From the NCBI GenBank assembly GCA_963422745.1, contig OY730477.1, positions 248,001 through 312,000 on the forward strand: DNA of 64,000 bases, given 5' to 3'. The notes below the pieces were generated by a model. That model searched no databases and was not told the DNA's origin. It saw nothing but the letters and a program-made list of their open reading frames with translations. Position 1 is the stretch's first letter. Each line of letters opens with the position of its first letter. Below are positions 9,708 to 17,638 of the stretch, piece after piece. The translations under genes and the position numbers were made by a program. This DNA is from G963422745 sp963422745. GTDB taxonomy: Bacteria; Actinomycetota; Acidimicrobiia; Acidimicrobiales; Aldehydirespiratoraceae.

Positions 9708-10739
9708 TCAAGTCTCGTGGGCGTAGAGTGCTCTGCGCAATGCATGATCGCGATCGGCTATCCAGCGTCGTGACAGCTTCGAATCTGGCACTACCAGGTC
9801 CGACCCATGGAAAGCTCCGGGGTAGACATGGAGCTCTGTTGCTACGTCACAAGCCAACAATCGTTGGGCATAAGAGATGTTTTCGTCGACAAATAGATCC
9901 ATATCACCAACAGCAATGTAGGCGGGTGGGAGATCACTTAGATTCTCGGCACGGGCCGGTGCCGCGTATTGAGGAACGCCGGGTTGTCCGGCTCGGCCAC
10001 TCAAGTAAGCGTTCCAGGCCAATATGTTGTTCTTACGGTTCCAAAGCTTCGGATGGGTTATGCGTTGGCTCGATATGGTGAGATTCCGATCGTCGAGCAT
10101 CGGGTAGACCAATAGCTGCCATACGATCTGCGGACCACCATGATCACGAGCCCACAAGGCAACAGCCGCGGCCAGCCCAGCACCGGCGGATGCACCGCCT
10201 ACCGCTATCCGGGTCTTGTCCACGGCTAATTCGTCAGCTTGGTCTACGAGCCAGGCCAGTGCTGTACTGCAGTCCTTGAGCGGCTCCGGGTAAGGGTGCT
10301 CTGGAGCGAGTCGGTAGTCGACCGATACGACGAGGCAGCCACCAACCCCTGTCAGGTGCGCGCAATGCTCGTCGTCCCAGTCGATGCGACCCATAACGAG
10401 TCCACCGCCGTGCATCCATAACAGTGCTGGCAAAGGGGACTCAACACCATCTGGTCGATACAGCCGGATCCTCAACTCAGAACGACCCGCAGTTGTTATA
10501 AGGACGTCGGAAACATCGACTCCCTTCGTGGAGCGAGGTAGTGGATCCAAGCGTTGAGCCGCTGCTTCACGCGCCTGCGGGATGTCGGTGAGATCACGGC
10601 CCACAATCTCCATGGCCTCTAGAGCAGCCCGTTCTTCGTCACCGAGCCGGTCTTCCACAACAACACGGTGAGAATTGGCGCACATAAAAGCTTCAGTCCC
10701 GGGTAGCTGCTCGTTGTACCCGTCAGGCACATCCAGCAC
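9708..10739 (-). CDS. Alpha/beta hydrolase, HSL-type esterase/lipase
   Basis: Predicted cytoplasmic carboxylesterase of the hormone-sensitive-lipase family (343 residues). The oxyanion-hole motif HGGG appears in 'LLWMHGGGLVMG' and the nucleophile elbow GGASAG in 'RIAVGGASAGAGLAAA'. The acid and base are likely in 'VGDMDLFVDENISYA' (Asp) and 'YPGAFHGSDL' (His). The start is a GTG; an ATG 54 bp in (10685) is the alternative. It sits 80 bp downstream of rplA on the same strand, where rplJ would be expected in many bacteria. Substrate unknown. Confidence 0.85.
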   Translation of the reverse strand: MLDVPDGYNEQLPGTEAFMCANSHRVVVEDRLGDEERAALEAMEIVGRDLTDIPQAREAAAQRLDPLPRSTKGVDVSDVLITTAGRSELRIRLYRPDGVESPLPALLWMHGGGLVMGRIDWDDEHCAHLTGVGGCLVVSVDYRLAPEHPYPEPLKDCSTALAWLVDQADELAVDKTRIAVGGASAGAGLAAAVALWARDHGGPQIVWQLLVYPMLDDRNLTISSQRITHPKLWNRKNNILAWNAYLSGRAGQPGVPQYAAPARAENLSDLPPAYIAVGDMDLFVDENISYAQRLLACDVATELHVYPGAFHGSDLVVPDSKLSRRWIADRDHALRRALYAHET

Positions 10740-10819
10740 CGATCCTGGCTATGTTATTCGATACGGATCAACCCGCGAACCCGCACCTCGGATGAAGAAC
10801 AGCGACTGGGCATGAAGAA

Positions 10820-11515
10820 TCAGTCCGCAGCACCGATCTGGACGGGATCAATACCAACACTGGGACCCATGGTGGTGGACACCGCGACCTTGCGGATGTA
10901 CTTACCTTTTGAGGACGCTGGCTTTGCGCGCTGCAGTTCGCTGACAAGCGTACGCAGGTTCACGAGCAAGTCATCGTCGTCAAAGGACGCCTTGCCTATG
11001 GGAACATGCACGTTCGCGAAGCGGTCGGTGCGGAACTCCACCATGCCGCCCTTGAATTCGTCCACAGCCTTAGCTACGTCGGCGGTAACTGTGCCGGTCT
11101 TGGGATTCGGCATCAAGCCACGCGGACCGAGGATCCGTCCCAGCCTACCAACCATGGGCATCATGTCGGGGGTTGAGATCGCAACATCGAAGTCGGTCAT
11201 GCCATTACCGACCTCGGCCGCAAGATCCTCCCCGCCCACGTGTTCGGCACCAGCAGCTCGTGCAGCTGTGGCTGCCTCGCCCTGAGCGAACACAGCGACT
11301 CGTACGTGCTTGCCTGTTCCGGCCGGAAGCGCGACGGTGCCACGCACCATCTGATCTGCCTTGCGAGGGTCGACACCAAGGCGAATGACCACATCGACTG
11401 TCTCGTCGAACTTCTTTTTGTCCAACGACTTCACGACTCCGATGGCATCGGTGTCGGAGTGCAGACGGTCACGATCAAACCGCGTGATGTTGTTTCTGTA
11501 CTGTTTGCTTTTCAA
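10820..11515 (-). CDS. rplA: 50S ribosomal protein L1
   Basis: L1 binds 23S rRNA at the L1 stalk and in many bacteria represses its own operon. The protein (231 residues) contains 'KKFDETVDVVIRLGVDPRKA', 'VRGTVALPAGTGK', 'MPMVGRLGRILGPRGLMPNPKTGTV' and 'GMVEFRTDRFANVHVPIGK'. The open frame continues to 11905, but that extension lies over rplK. The start is set at TTG 11515, where the sequence becomes L1-like (KSKQYRNN) and GAGGCAG lies just upstream. It is 34 bp after rplK. Confidence 0.93.
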   Translation of the reverse strand: MKSKQYRNNITRFDRDRLHSDTDAIGVVKSLDKKKFDETVDVVIRLGVDPRKADQMVRGTVALPAGTGKHVRVAVFAQGEAATAARAAGAEHVGGEDLAAEVGNGMTDFDVAISTPDMMPMVGRLGRILGPRGLMPNPKTGTVTADVAKAVDEFKGGMVEFRTDRFANVHVPIGKASFDDDDLLVNLRTLVSELQRAKPASSKGKYIRKVAVSTTMGPSVGIDPVQIGAAD

Positions 11516-11549
11516 CTGTCTGCCTCGGCTTGTCGGGTGCGGTGTGCTC

Positions 11550-11978
11550 TCAGCCCTTGACGGTGACACCCATTGAACGGGCAGTCCCCAGCACCTGTAA
11601 CTTGGCGCCGTCAATGTCCAAGGCATTGAGGTCGGGCATCTTGGTTTCGGCGATTTCGGTAACTTGAGCGTCGGTGATGACACCGACCATTTCACGACCC
11701 GGATTGCCTGACGCCTTGTCCAGCCCAGCGGCCTGGCGCACCAGGAACGCCGTGGGAGGGGTCTTGAGAACGAACGAGAACGATCTGTCCTCATAGACCG
11801 TGATTTCCACTGGGATGACCTGACCGCGCTTATCTTCGGTCTCGGCGTTGTAACCCCTACAGAAATCCATGATTGCGACACCATGTGGACCAAGTGCTGT
11901 ACCAACCGGCGGTGCTGGCGACGCCTGCCCGGCAGGGATCTGGATCTTGACGACGGCGGTAACCTTTTTCCTGGCCAT
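11550..11978 (-). CDS. rplK: 50S ribosomal protein L11
   Basis: L11 (142 residues, normal length) forms the GTPase-associated centre with 23S rRNA. The N-terminal domain reads 'IQIPAGQASPAPPVGTALGPHGV'; the C-terminal RNA-binding domain includes 'SFVLKTPPTAFLVRQAAGL' and 'MPDLNALDIDGAKLQVLGTARSMGV'. The ATG at 11978 has GAGGAAG upstream. It lies between nusG (215-bp gap) and rplA, as is common in bacteria. Confidence 0.95.
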   Translation of the reverse strand: MARKKVTAVVKIQIPAGQASPAPPVGTALGPHGVAIMDFCRGYNAETEDKRGQVIPVEITVYEDRSFSFVLKTPPTAFLVRQAAGLDKASGNPGREMVGVITDAQVTEIAETKMPDLNALDIDGAKLQVLGTARSMGVTVKG

Positions 11979-12193
11979 TAGTCAACTTCCTCGTTGTCGC
12001 AGGTGCACCCTTGTTGAGGGCCTGTCAGTTTGCAACGCCGACACCAACTCGCCAACCTCAAAGTGACATCTGTGTCCGCCGTGTTGGTTGCGCAAGCCTG
12101 ACGACCGCGAAATCGTAGCCGACCTCATGCGCATACGGGCTAACAAAGGCCAGCAATCCGAAAGGCTCAGATCGTCTCGGAGCAGTAAGGGTT

Positions 12194-12973
12194 TCAAAGT
12201 CGCGCAACCTGGGCGAACTCCAACTCCACAGGCGTTTCACGGCCGAATATGTTGACGAGCACCTTGACCTTGAGCTGGTCCTCGTTGATCTCAATGATCT
12301 CGCCGGAGAAGTCGGCAAACGGCCCCTCCTTCACCCGTACGGTCTCGCCGATGCCAAACTCAAACATCGGCCTGGACTTCTTGGTGGCTTCCCGCTTGCG
12401 GTCTGCTTCAACACCGAGGAAGTTCTCGACGTCCTTGCGTCTCATTGGAGACGGTCTTCCGCCCTGGTTGACGAACCCAGTGACCCCTGGAGTGTTGCGA
12501 ATGGTGTTCCAGGAGTCGTCGTCAAGATGAGTACGGCACAACAGATAGCCCGGGAATAGCTTCTTTTCGGTCATCACCTTGCGGCCGTTCTTGAACTCGG
12601 GAACCTCCCGGGTCGGAATTACGACCTCGTGGATGCGGTCCTCCATGTTCATCGACTCAATCCGCGCCTCAAGGTTCTGTTTGACCTTCCTTTCGTACCC
12701 TGACTGGGTGTGCAGCACGAACCACCTTCCTGGCCGGTCGTAGGGACTGACCGGATCCAACTCCGCCATACCCTCCGCCAGCAGTTCGTCCTCGCTCAGG
12801 ACCACATCTTCGGAGGGCGCTTCGGCGATGTCGGGGTTGCTGGCCGGAGTGTCTGGGACCGCTGAGCCGAACGGGCCGGTCCATTGGTTGGTGAGTTTCG
12901 TCGCTGGCGAATTAGGCGCCGCCTTCGGCGATCCCTCGACAGTGGCGGCATCGGTTGATGTGGTGTCAGTCAC
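12194..12973 (-). CDS. nusG: Transcription termination/antitermination factor NusG
   Basis: NusG binds RNA polymerase and modulates pausing, Rho termination and coupling to ribosomes. An acidic N-terminal extension of about 80 residues, typical of actinobacterial NusG, precedes the NGN domain ('RWFVLHTQSGYERKVKQNLEARIESM', then 'KKLFPGYLLCRTHLDDDSWNTIRNTPGVTGFV'). The KOW domain follows ('GETVRVKEGPFADFSGEIIEINEDQLKVKVLVNIFGRETPVELEF'). GTG 12973 is chosen as start because it falls just after the secE stop; the frame is open to 13024. Length 259 residues. Confidence 0.94.
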   Translation of the reverse strand: MTDTTSTDAATVEGSPKAAPNSPATKLTNQWTGPFGSAVPDTPASNPDIAEAPSEDVVLSEDELLAEGMAELDPVSPYDRPGRWFVLHTQSGYERKVKQNLEARIESMNMEDRIHEVVIPTREVPEFKNGRKVMTEKKLFPGYLLCRTHLDDDSWNTIRNTPGVTGFVNQGGRPSPMRRKDVENFLGVEADRKREATKKSRPMFEFGIGETVRVKEGPFADFSGEIIEINEDQLKVKVLVNIFGRETPVELEFAQVARL

Positions 12974-12977
12974 GGGT

Positions 12978-13283
12978 TCAGCTCTCAAACAGTTCCAGGA
13001 CAAAGGTGGAAAACAACCAATCAAGGCCGTAGATCATCACACCGAGCACGATGATGGTGACCAGCACAACGATTGAGTAGTTGATGGTCTCGTCACGGGT
13101 AGGCCAGGCGACCTTGCGCAACTCCCCCCGTACTTCTCGGAGGAACTGCCGGAAGCCGACCCGCTCGGAGGAGGCCTGACGACCGGGCTGCCGACGGCTC
13201 CGTACGGGCGTGCCTTCGGCATCAATCTCGCCCTGCTTCTGCAGCATTCGTTTTTGCTGTCGGTTCATCGACATGTCTGGCAT
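12978..13283 (-). CDS. secE: Preprotein translocase subunit SecE
   Basis: SecE clamps SecY in the Sec translocon. This 101-residue form has a basic cytoplasmic N-terminus, the conserved amphipathic segment 'REVRGELRKVAWPTRDETINYS', and one C-terminal membrane helix ('IVVLVTIIVLGVMIYGLDWLF'), as in the single-helix SecE of Gram-positives. The ATG at 13283 sits immediately behind an AAGGA; the ATG at 13274 has better spacing to it and may be the real start. It is located between tRNA-Trp and nusG. Confidence 0.92.
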   Translation of the reverse strand: MPDMSMNRQQKRMLQKQGEIDAEGTPVRSRRQPGRQASSERVGFRQFLREVRGELRKVAWPTRDETINYSIVVLVTIIVLGVMIYGLDWLFSTFVLELFES

Positions 13284-13401
13284 TCCTTGATGAACGGTGA
13301 CGACGAAGTCAACTTCGTCTCTGGATCGGTGGGTTCTACTGGTTGCGGGTTGTTGATTGCTCTGTGATGAATGCTAAGGGCAGCACCGCGGAGGTCACTG
13401 T

Positions 13402-13477
<76 letters not shown>

Positions 13478-13746
13478 AAGAACGGACTTCAAGGATAGCA
13501 GAACCCACAACGTTACCCGTCGTCCGCAATGATCAATACCGTCAGGATTGATCCACAAGCGGATGGCCCCCGAGGGGGTCATGGCCGTCAAGAACCGCGC
13601 AACCCCATCAAGTCGTCGGAGTTCTGCTCGGATAGGGCGCAATACGAGGTGTGGGCGCAAGCTGTGCTCGACGGGTGGCGAGCCGCCGATGTCACACCCC
13701 TTTCCTAGGGTCGGCGACAACATTGTAGACACCAAGGAAATCTCTC

Positions 13747-14091
13747 ATGACCGAAATCAATCCGACGTCTGAACCCAAGCCTCAAGCATCGGGGAATGGG
13801 CTGGCCGTCGCAGCTCTGACTATCGGGATAATCGGCTCGCTCTTCGGCGTGATCCCACTTACGTTCTTTCTGGCTTGGATCCTCGGGATACTCGCTGTGG
13901 TTTTCGGAGCTGTTGGGCGACGCCGCCCGGTCGGTAAGACCATGGCGACCTGGGGTTTGGTGCTAGGCATCCTTTCAATCGGTCTCGGCATAGTAGGCGT
14001 TGTGGCCATCGACCGGGCTGTTGACGAATTCAAGGAAGACATTGACGATATCTTTGACGAGATTAGTGAAGACATTGAGGAAATCGAATAA
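13747..14091 (+). CDS. DUF4190-like small membrane protein
   Basis: 114 residues with a polar N-terminus, two membrane helical stretches ('LAVAALTIGIIGSLFGVIPLTFFLAWILGILAVVFGAVG' and 'MATWGLVLGILSIGLGIVGVVAI') and a highly acidic C-terminal tail (DEFKEDIDDIFDEISEDIEEIE in character). The glycine-rich paired-helix layout and the 'GRRRPVGKTMATWGLVLGILS' connector resemble DUF4190 proteins common in actinobacteria. AAGGAAA precedes the ATG. A short 21–22-bp duplication (AGCTCAAGGCC-type) follows the stop. Function unknown. Confidence 0.75.
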   Translation: MTEINPTSEPKPQASGNGLAVAALTIGIIGSLFGVIPLTFFLAWILGILAVVFGAVGRRRPVGKTMATWGLVLGILSIGLGIVGVVAIDRAVDEFKEDIDDIFDEISEDIEEIE

Positions 14092-14347
14092 CACGTAGCT
14101 CAAGGCCACCTTGCACGAAGCTCAAAGCCGCTTGCACAGATCGTGTGGACAGCCGACGAGTCCCAAGCAAGTGCTTCAATGGCAAGTTTTTCATTCCCTT
14201 CGGCGATCTCAATCTGGGATTGCAAACTATGAGACAGTACAACGTACTCCCACACCACAATCCTGTCTCTTTGGCTATCGGCGATACGAGGGTTCCGCCT
14301 ACGAATAGGCACAACACTCAATGACAAGATTCTTCACCCGAGGGACC

Positions 14348-14381
14348 CTGTGGGCTCTCAGCAATTACTGAGAGCCCACAG
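14348..14381. terminator. 14-bp perfect inverted repeat, probable bidirectional terminator
   Basis: The arms 14348–14361 (CTGTGGGCTCTCAG) and 14368–14381 are exact reverse complements around a 6-nt loop. It sits between the converging DUF4190-like gene and the osmolyte-binding lipoprotein gene. It lacks a long U-tract, so intrinsic termination is likely but not certain. The rest of 14092–14446 holds only short duplications, and I see no gene there. Confidence 0.65.
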
Positions 14382-14411
14382 AACAATTCGGGCAGATACC
14401 TCAGAAAACAG

Positions 14412-14453
14412 AGCCCTTTAAGATCAGCGAAAAAAGCCCTTTGGGATCAGCTT
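14412..14453 (-). repeat. 23-bp duplication spanning the stop codon of the osmolyte-binding lipoprotein gene
   Basis: Two copies of an AGCCCTTTrrGATCAGC element lie at 14412–14430 and 14435–14453, 23 bp apart. The right copy contains the gene's stop codon (14447–14449) and the left repeats it downstream. On the transcribed strand the gene end can also pair AGCCC with GGGCT, followed by a T run, which may give a weak terminator. Confidence 0.7.
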
Positions 14454-15490
14454 CGGGCTGTAGACAGCCAGTCGTCAACCATGGCACGATTGCTGGCGAT
14501 CCACTCCGCCGCATCGGCCTGGATCTGGTCTTCGGAGTAGCCGTCCTCTGATGCCATTTTGGCATTCTGGGCTGCGATATCGGCCAAGGGGATCGACACG
14601 ACCTCCAGCAGGCGTTTGATCTGCGGGTTGTCGTCCAAGAAATCGGTGTTGCCTACCGCGCGGATGCTGCTCACCGTCCAGCCGAGGTCGCATGGATCGG
14701 CGACGCAACCCTCCAACCCCATTACCGAAGTGGTGCCCTCATCGTCGTCAAGAGCCGGGGACTCCAACCACACGACATCGCTGCCAGGAGTCAGGACATC
14801 CATCGTCCAGTTCGGGGTCCAGGCGTAGAACAGCACCGGTTCACCCGCATTCACCCTGTCACGGACCCCGTCAACGAGATCGTTGTAGTCGCCGACAACC
14901 TGCTCCACGTTGTTGCCCCATCCGAACTCCGCAATGTGGGAGTCAATCACGGTGTTGCAACCCCATCCTTTGTTGCAGCCGATCAGGTCGGCAAGGCCGT
15001 CACCGTCGCGATCAAACAACCCAGCTTTCGACGTATCGGCCAAGTCGTTCATTGAAGTGATGCCTGCACTGTCTGCGGTGGCTTTGTCGATCATGTATCC
15101 CTGAAGCGCGCCGGACGCCACCTGATAGCCAACCGGTTCTATAGGCAAATCGGTGGACTGACCCGTGACCAACTCCCCTTCAAGATAGATGTCATGCAGG
15201 GGAAACCAACCGTTGGCCCACAGGTCATATTGGCCACTTGCCAGCGCCGGATAAAACCCATTGGGATTGAGCGTGTGGTCGGCCGGGTCAGACACCGTGT
15301 AACCGAGTTCTTCAATGAGTTCGGCGTAGATGGCGGCCTGCATGAAACCGCTGTCCCAACTCGCGCGGGCCATTGCAACCTCCGACGTGTCATCGTCAGA
15401 GCTCCCACAGGCCGATATGAGCAGCGCCAAGACCGCCAAAATGGCGACAAACGTTCCTTGTGCCTTATCGGTGATGCTGCGATTCATCAT
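14447..15490 (-). CDS. OpuAC-family (glycine betaine type) substrate-binding lipoprotein
   Basis: Predicted extracytoplasmic binding lipoprotein for a quaternary-ammonium or related osmolyte (347 residues). ATG 15490 is preferred to 15523 because AGGAGGAC lies a few nt upstream; lipobox LISAC with Cys28. The OpuAC domain has tryptophan-bearing motifs shared with the channel fusion at 17.6 kb: 'SWDSGF', 'WANGWFPLHD', 'YAWTPNWT'. It also has a DxDxDGxxD loop (FDRDGDGLAD) and cysteine pairs GCNKGWGC and GCVADPC. It lies 29 bp downstream of a BCCT carrier on the same strand, with no ABC permease or ATPase nearby, which is unusual. The ligand is inferred. Confidence 0.85.
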   Translation of the reverse strand: MMNRSITDKAQGTFVAILAVLALLISACGSSDDDTSEVAMARASWDSGFMQAAIYAELIEELGYTVSDPADHTLNPNGFYPALASGQYDLWANGWFPLHDIYLEGELVTGQSTDLPIEPVGYQVASGALQGYMIDKATADSAGITSMNDLADTSKAGLFDRDGDGLADLIGCNKGWGCNTVIDSHIAEFGWGNNVEQVVGDYNDLVDGVRDRVNAGEPVLFYAWTPNWTMDVLTPGSDVVWLESPALDDDEGTTSVMGLEGCVADPCDLGWTVSSIRAVGNTDFLDDNPQIKRLLEVVSIPLADIAAQNAKMASEDGYSEDQIQADAAEWIASNRAMVDDWLSTARS

Positions 15491-15519
15491 TTTGGTCCTC
15501 CTCATCTCAAGTCTGGTAG

Positions 15520-17355
15520 TCACTTCTGCGCCCCATCCTCAAGTCGGTCTTTGACCTTGGCTATGAGCCCGCTGTGGCGAGAACGGAAAATCGCCTCGTC
15601 ATAGTGACTCTCTAGAAGATCCAACTCTTCGGTGAACACCTTCTTGAGGCTCCAGCACATGATGAGAAGGATCAGAGCGAAAGGCAACCCGGTCGCAACA
15701 GAGGCGGTTTGCAGAGCCGACAGCCCACCACCGAGCAGGAGAACAACCGCCACTAGCCCCTCCATCACAGCCCAGAACACCCGCTGCGGCTTCGGAGAAT
15801 CAAGCTTGCCTCCGGAGGTGAGATGGTCGACCACTAGCGAACCGGAGTCCGAGGAAGTCACAAAGAATGAGACAAGCAGGAATACGCCCACCAGCGAGAC
15901 GAGTCCGGTCAGCGGGAAGGCCTCCAACATGTCAAACAGAGCGGTTGCCACATTCTCATTGACCGCTGTGGCAACATCGCGTTCGCCGCTTATCTGAAGA
16001 TTGATGGCCGAGCCACCGAAGACGGCCATCCAAAGGAAGCACAGCAGCGACGGCAAGAAGATTATTCCCAGCAGCAGCTCTCTCACAGAACGGCCTTTTG
16101 AGATCCGAGCCACGAACATCCCGACAAACGGTGACCATGAGATCCACCATCCCCAATAGAAGATGGTCCAGCCAGCTTGCCAAGAGGTACCCGTGAAGGC
16201 CTCATTCCAGAACGAGAACTCCGGCAGAATCTGAATGTAGTAGCCAAGACTCTGGGTGAACAGTGAGGCTATGAACAGCGTCGGACCTACAAGCAACACA
16301 AACACCAAGAACGCACCAGCCAGATAGATGTTTATCTGGCTCAGTCTCTTCACGCCAGCGTCCAGACCGGCAACCACCGAGATGGTGGCCAGACCAGTTA
16401 TGGCAGCGATCAGCACGATTTGGAATCCGGTACCCGAGGGGAGACCGAAGAGCTTGTTCAACCCAGCGGCTGCCTGACCGGCACCGAAACCCAACGATGT
16501 GGCAAGGCCGAACAGGGTTGCTACAACAGTGAGCGTGTCAATGGCGTTGCCCCAGTTGCCGTAGATCCTCGGGCCGAGAATCGGGTAGAAGATTGAGCGG
16601 AACGTGAGGGGCAAACCCCGGTTGTAGGCAAAAAACCCGAGTGCCAGGGCAACCAATCCATAAAGCGCCCACGCATGAATTCCCCAATGGAGATAGGTCG
16701 TGGCCAGGGCGGCCTTGCCAGCGGCACCGCTTCCGGGGTCCACATCAAACAGCGGTGGTGGGGAACTCAGGTGGAAGATCGGCTCTGCTACACCCCAGAA
16801 CATCAACCCGATACCGATACCCGCCGATATCAACATCGCGTACCAGGCACCGGTGGAGAACTCCGGACGGGCGAACGGACCGCCAAGTCGGATCTTCCCG
16901 TACCGGCTCAGGGCGAAGTAGAGCGCCACAAACAAGAAGATGTTGAAATCAAGGACGTAGAGCCAGCCCAAATTGCCGTTGATGAAATCAAGCACCTCTT
17001 TGAACACGTCGGCTGTGGTGTCGGTGAAGATCAGCGACAGAGCTATGAACGTCAGCAGGAATCCGGCCGACCAGAAGGTCACTTGCGGGTGAATGTCAAA
17101 CCCGGCCCGGACAATGTTTCGATCGCCGGGCTCCCGGTCGGACACCTCGGGATAGAAATCAATGTCGGGATCAATCTGCAATCCCTCAAACGGTTTTCGT
17201 TCTCTGATTGCTTCTTCGCGACGCTGTTCCTCAGCTTCCTCCCAGTCATGGAGCGCCAAGGTGGCGTCGGTCAAATCAATATCGGTGTCGTTTGGGCTAC
17301 GGCGCACCCGAGGGTCCTTCGCCGCAGCGTTACCTGCGTCGTCTGTTTCGTTCAT
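15520..17355 (-). CDS. BCCT-family betaine/carnitine/choline transporter
   Basis: Secondary carrier of the BetP/OpuD family, normally Na+- or H+-coupled, importing trimethylammonium osmolytes. ATG 17355 gives 611 residues with a charged cytoplasmic N-terminus of about 90 residues and twelve predicted membrane helices. The BCCT signature is clear: 'YWGWWISWSPFVGMFVARIS' followed by 'KGRSVRELLLGIIFLPSLLCF'; also 'PEFSTGAWYAMLISAGIGIGLMFWGVAEP'. The open frame to 17583 lacks support. The OpuAC lipoprotein follows in the same transcription unit, and the divergent gene is the OpuAC–channel fusion. Confidence 0.93.
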   Translation of the reverse strand: MNETDDAGNAAAKDPRVRRSPNDTDIDLTDATLALHDWEEAEEQRREEAIRERKPFEGLQIDPDIDFYPEVSDREPGDRNIVRAGFDIHPQVTFWSAGFLLTFIALSLIFTDTTADVFKEVLDFINGNLGWLYVLDFNIFLFVALYFALSRYGKIRLGGPFARPEFSTGAWYAMLISAGIGIGLMFWGVAEPIFHLSSPPPLFDVDPGSGAAGKAALATTYLHWGIHAWALYGLVALALGFFAYNRGLPLTFRSIFYPILGPRIYGNWGNAIDTLTVVATLFGLATSLGFGAGQAAAGLNKLFGLPSGTGFQIVLIAAITGLATISVVAGLDAGVKRLSQINIYLAGAFLVFVLLVGPTLFIASLFTQSLGYYIQILPEFSFWNEAFTGTSWQAGWTIFYWGWWISWSPFVGMFVARISKGRSVRELLLGIIFLPSLLCFLWMAVFGGSAINLQISGERDVATAVNENVATALFDMLEAFPLTGLVSLVGVFLLVSFFVTSSDSGSLVVDHLTSGGKLDSPKPQRVFWAVMEGLVAVVLLLGGGLSALQTASVATGLPFALILLIMCWSLKKVFTEELDLLESHYDEAIFRSRHSGLIAKVKDRLEDGAQK

Positions 17356-17638
17356 GACGATGGTCTTTCTGGTTGCTGCCCCCGAATAGGCCTGCACTCG
17401 CCTCACCAAGAGGTGCGAGTTCAAGCCGACGAGAACCATAGACCAAAACGTCACATCGCGCCAGTGGAACTTTTGATTCACCGAAATTGGGTCGGAATTA
17501 GCTGGTTCAGGCGAGGCAATAATGGACGTGATTCGGGGTGCTGTTGTCCACACCGGGGCAGCAGTAAGGGTCTGGTTGAGCACGGCTCAGGTTGCGTGCG
17601 GGCTATTGTTGTCCCACTTCGAACCCGGATGCCGATCC

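Noticed and set aside
11516..11905. Extension of the rplA frame into rplK
   Set aside because: The extra 130 residues read rplK DNA in another frame; L1 similarity begins at TTG 11515.
12058..12318. Small minus-strand frames in the nusG–rplK gap
   Set aside because: They overlap the 3' end of nusG in another frame, with no motif or ribosome-binding site; the 215-bp gap appears to be leader or promoter DNA.
16521..16748. Insertion sequences or transposase genes
   Set aside because: I found no transposase motifs, terminal inverted repeats with target duplications, or integrase genes in the window; the frames considered were shadows of real genes.
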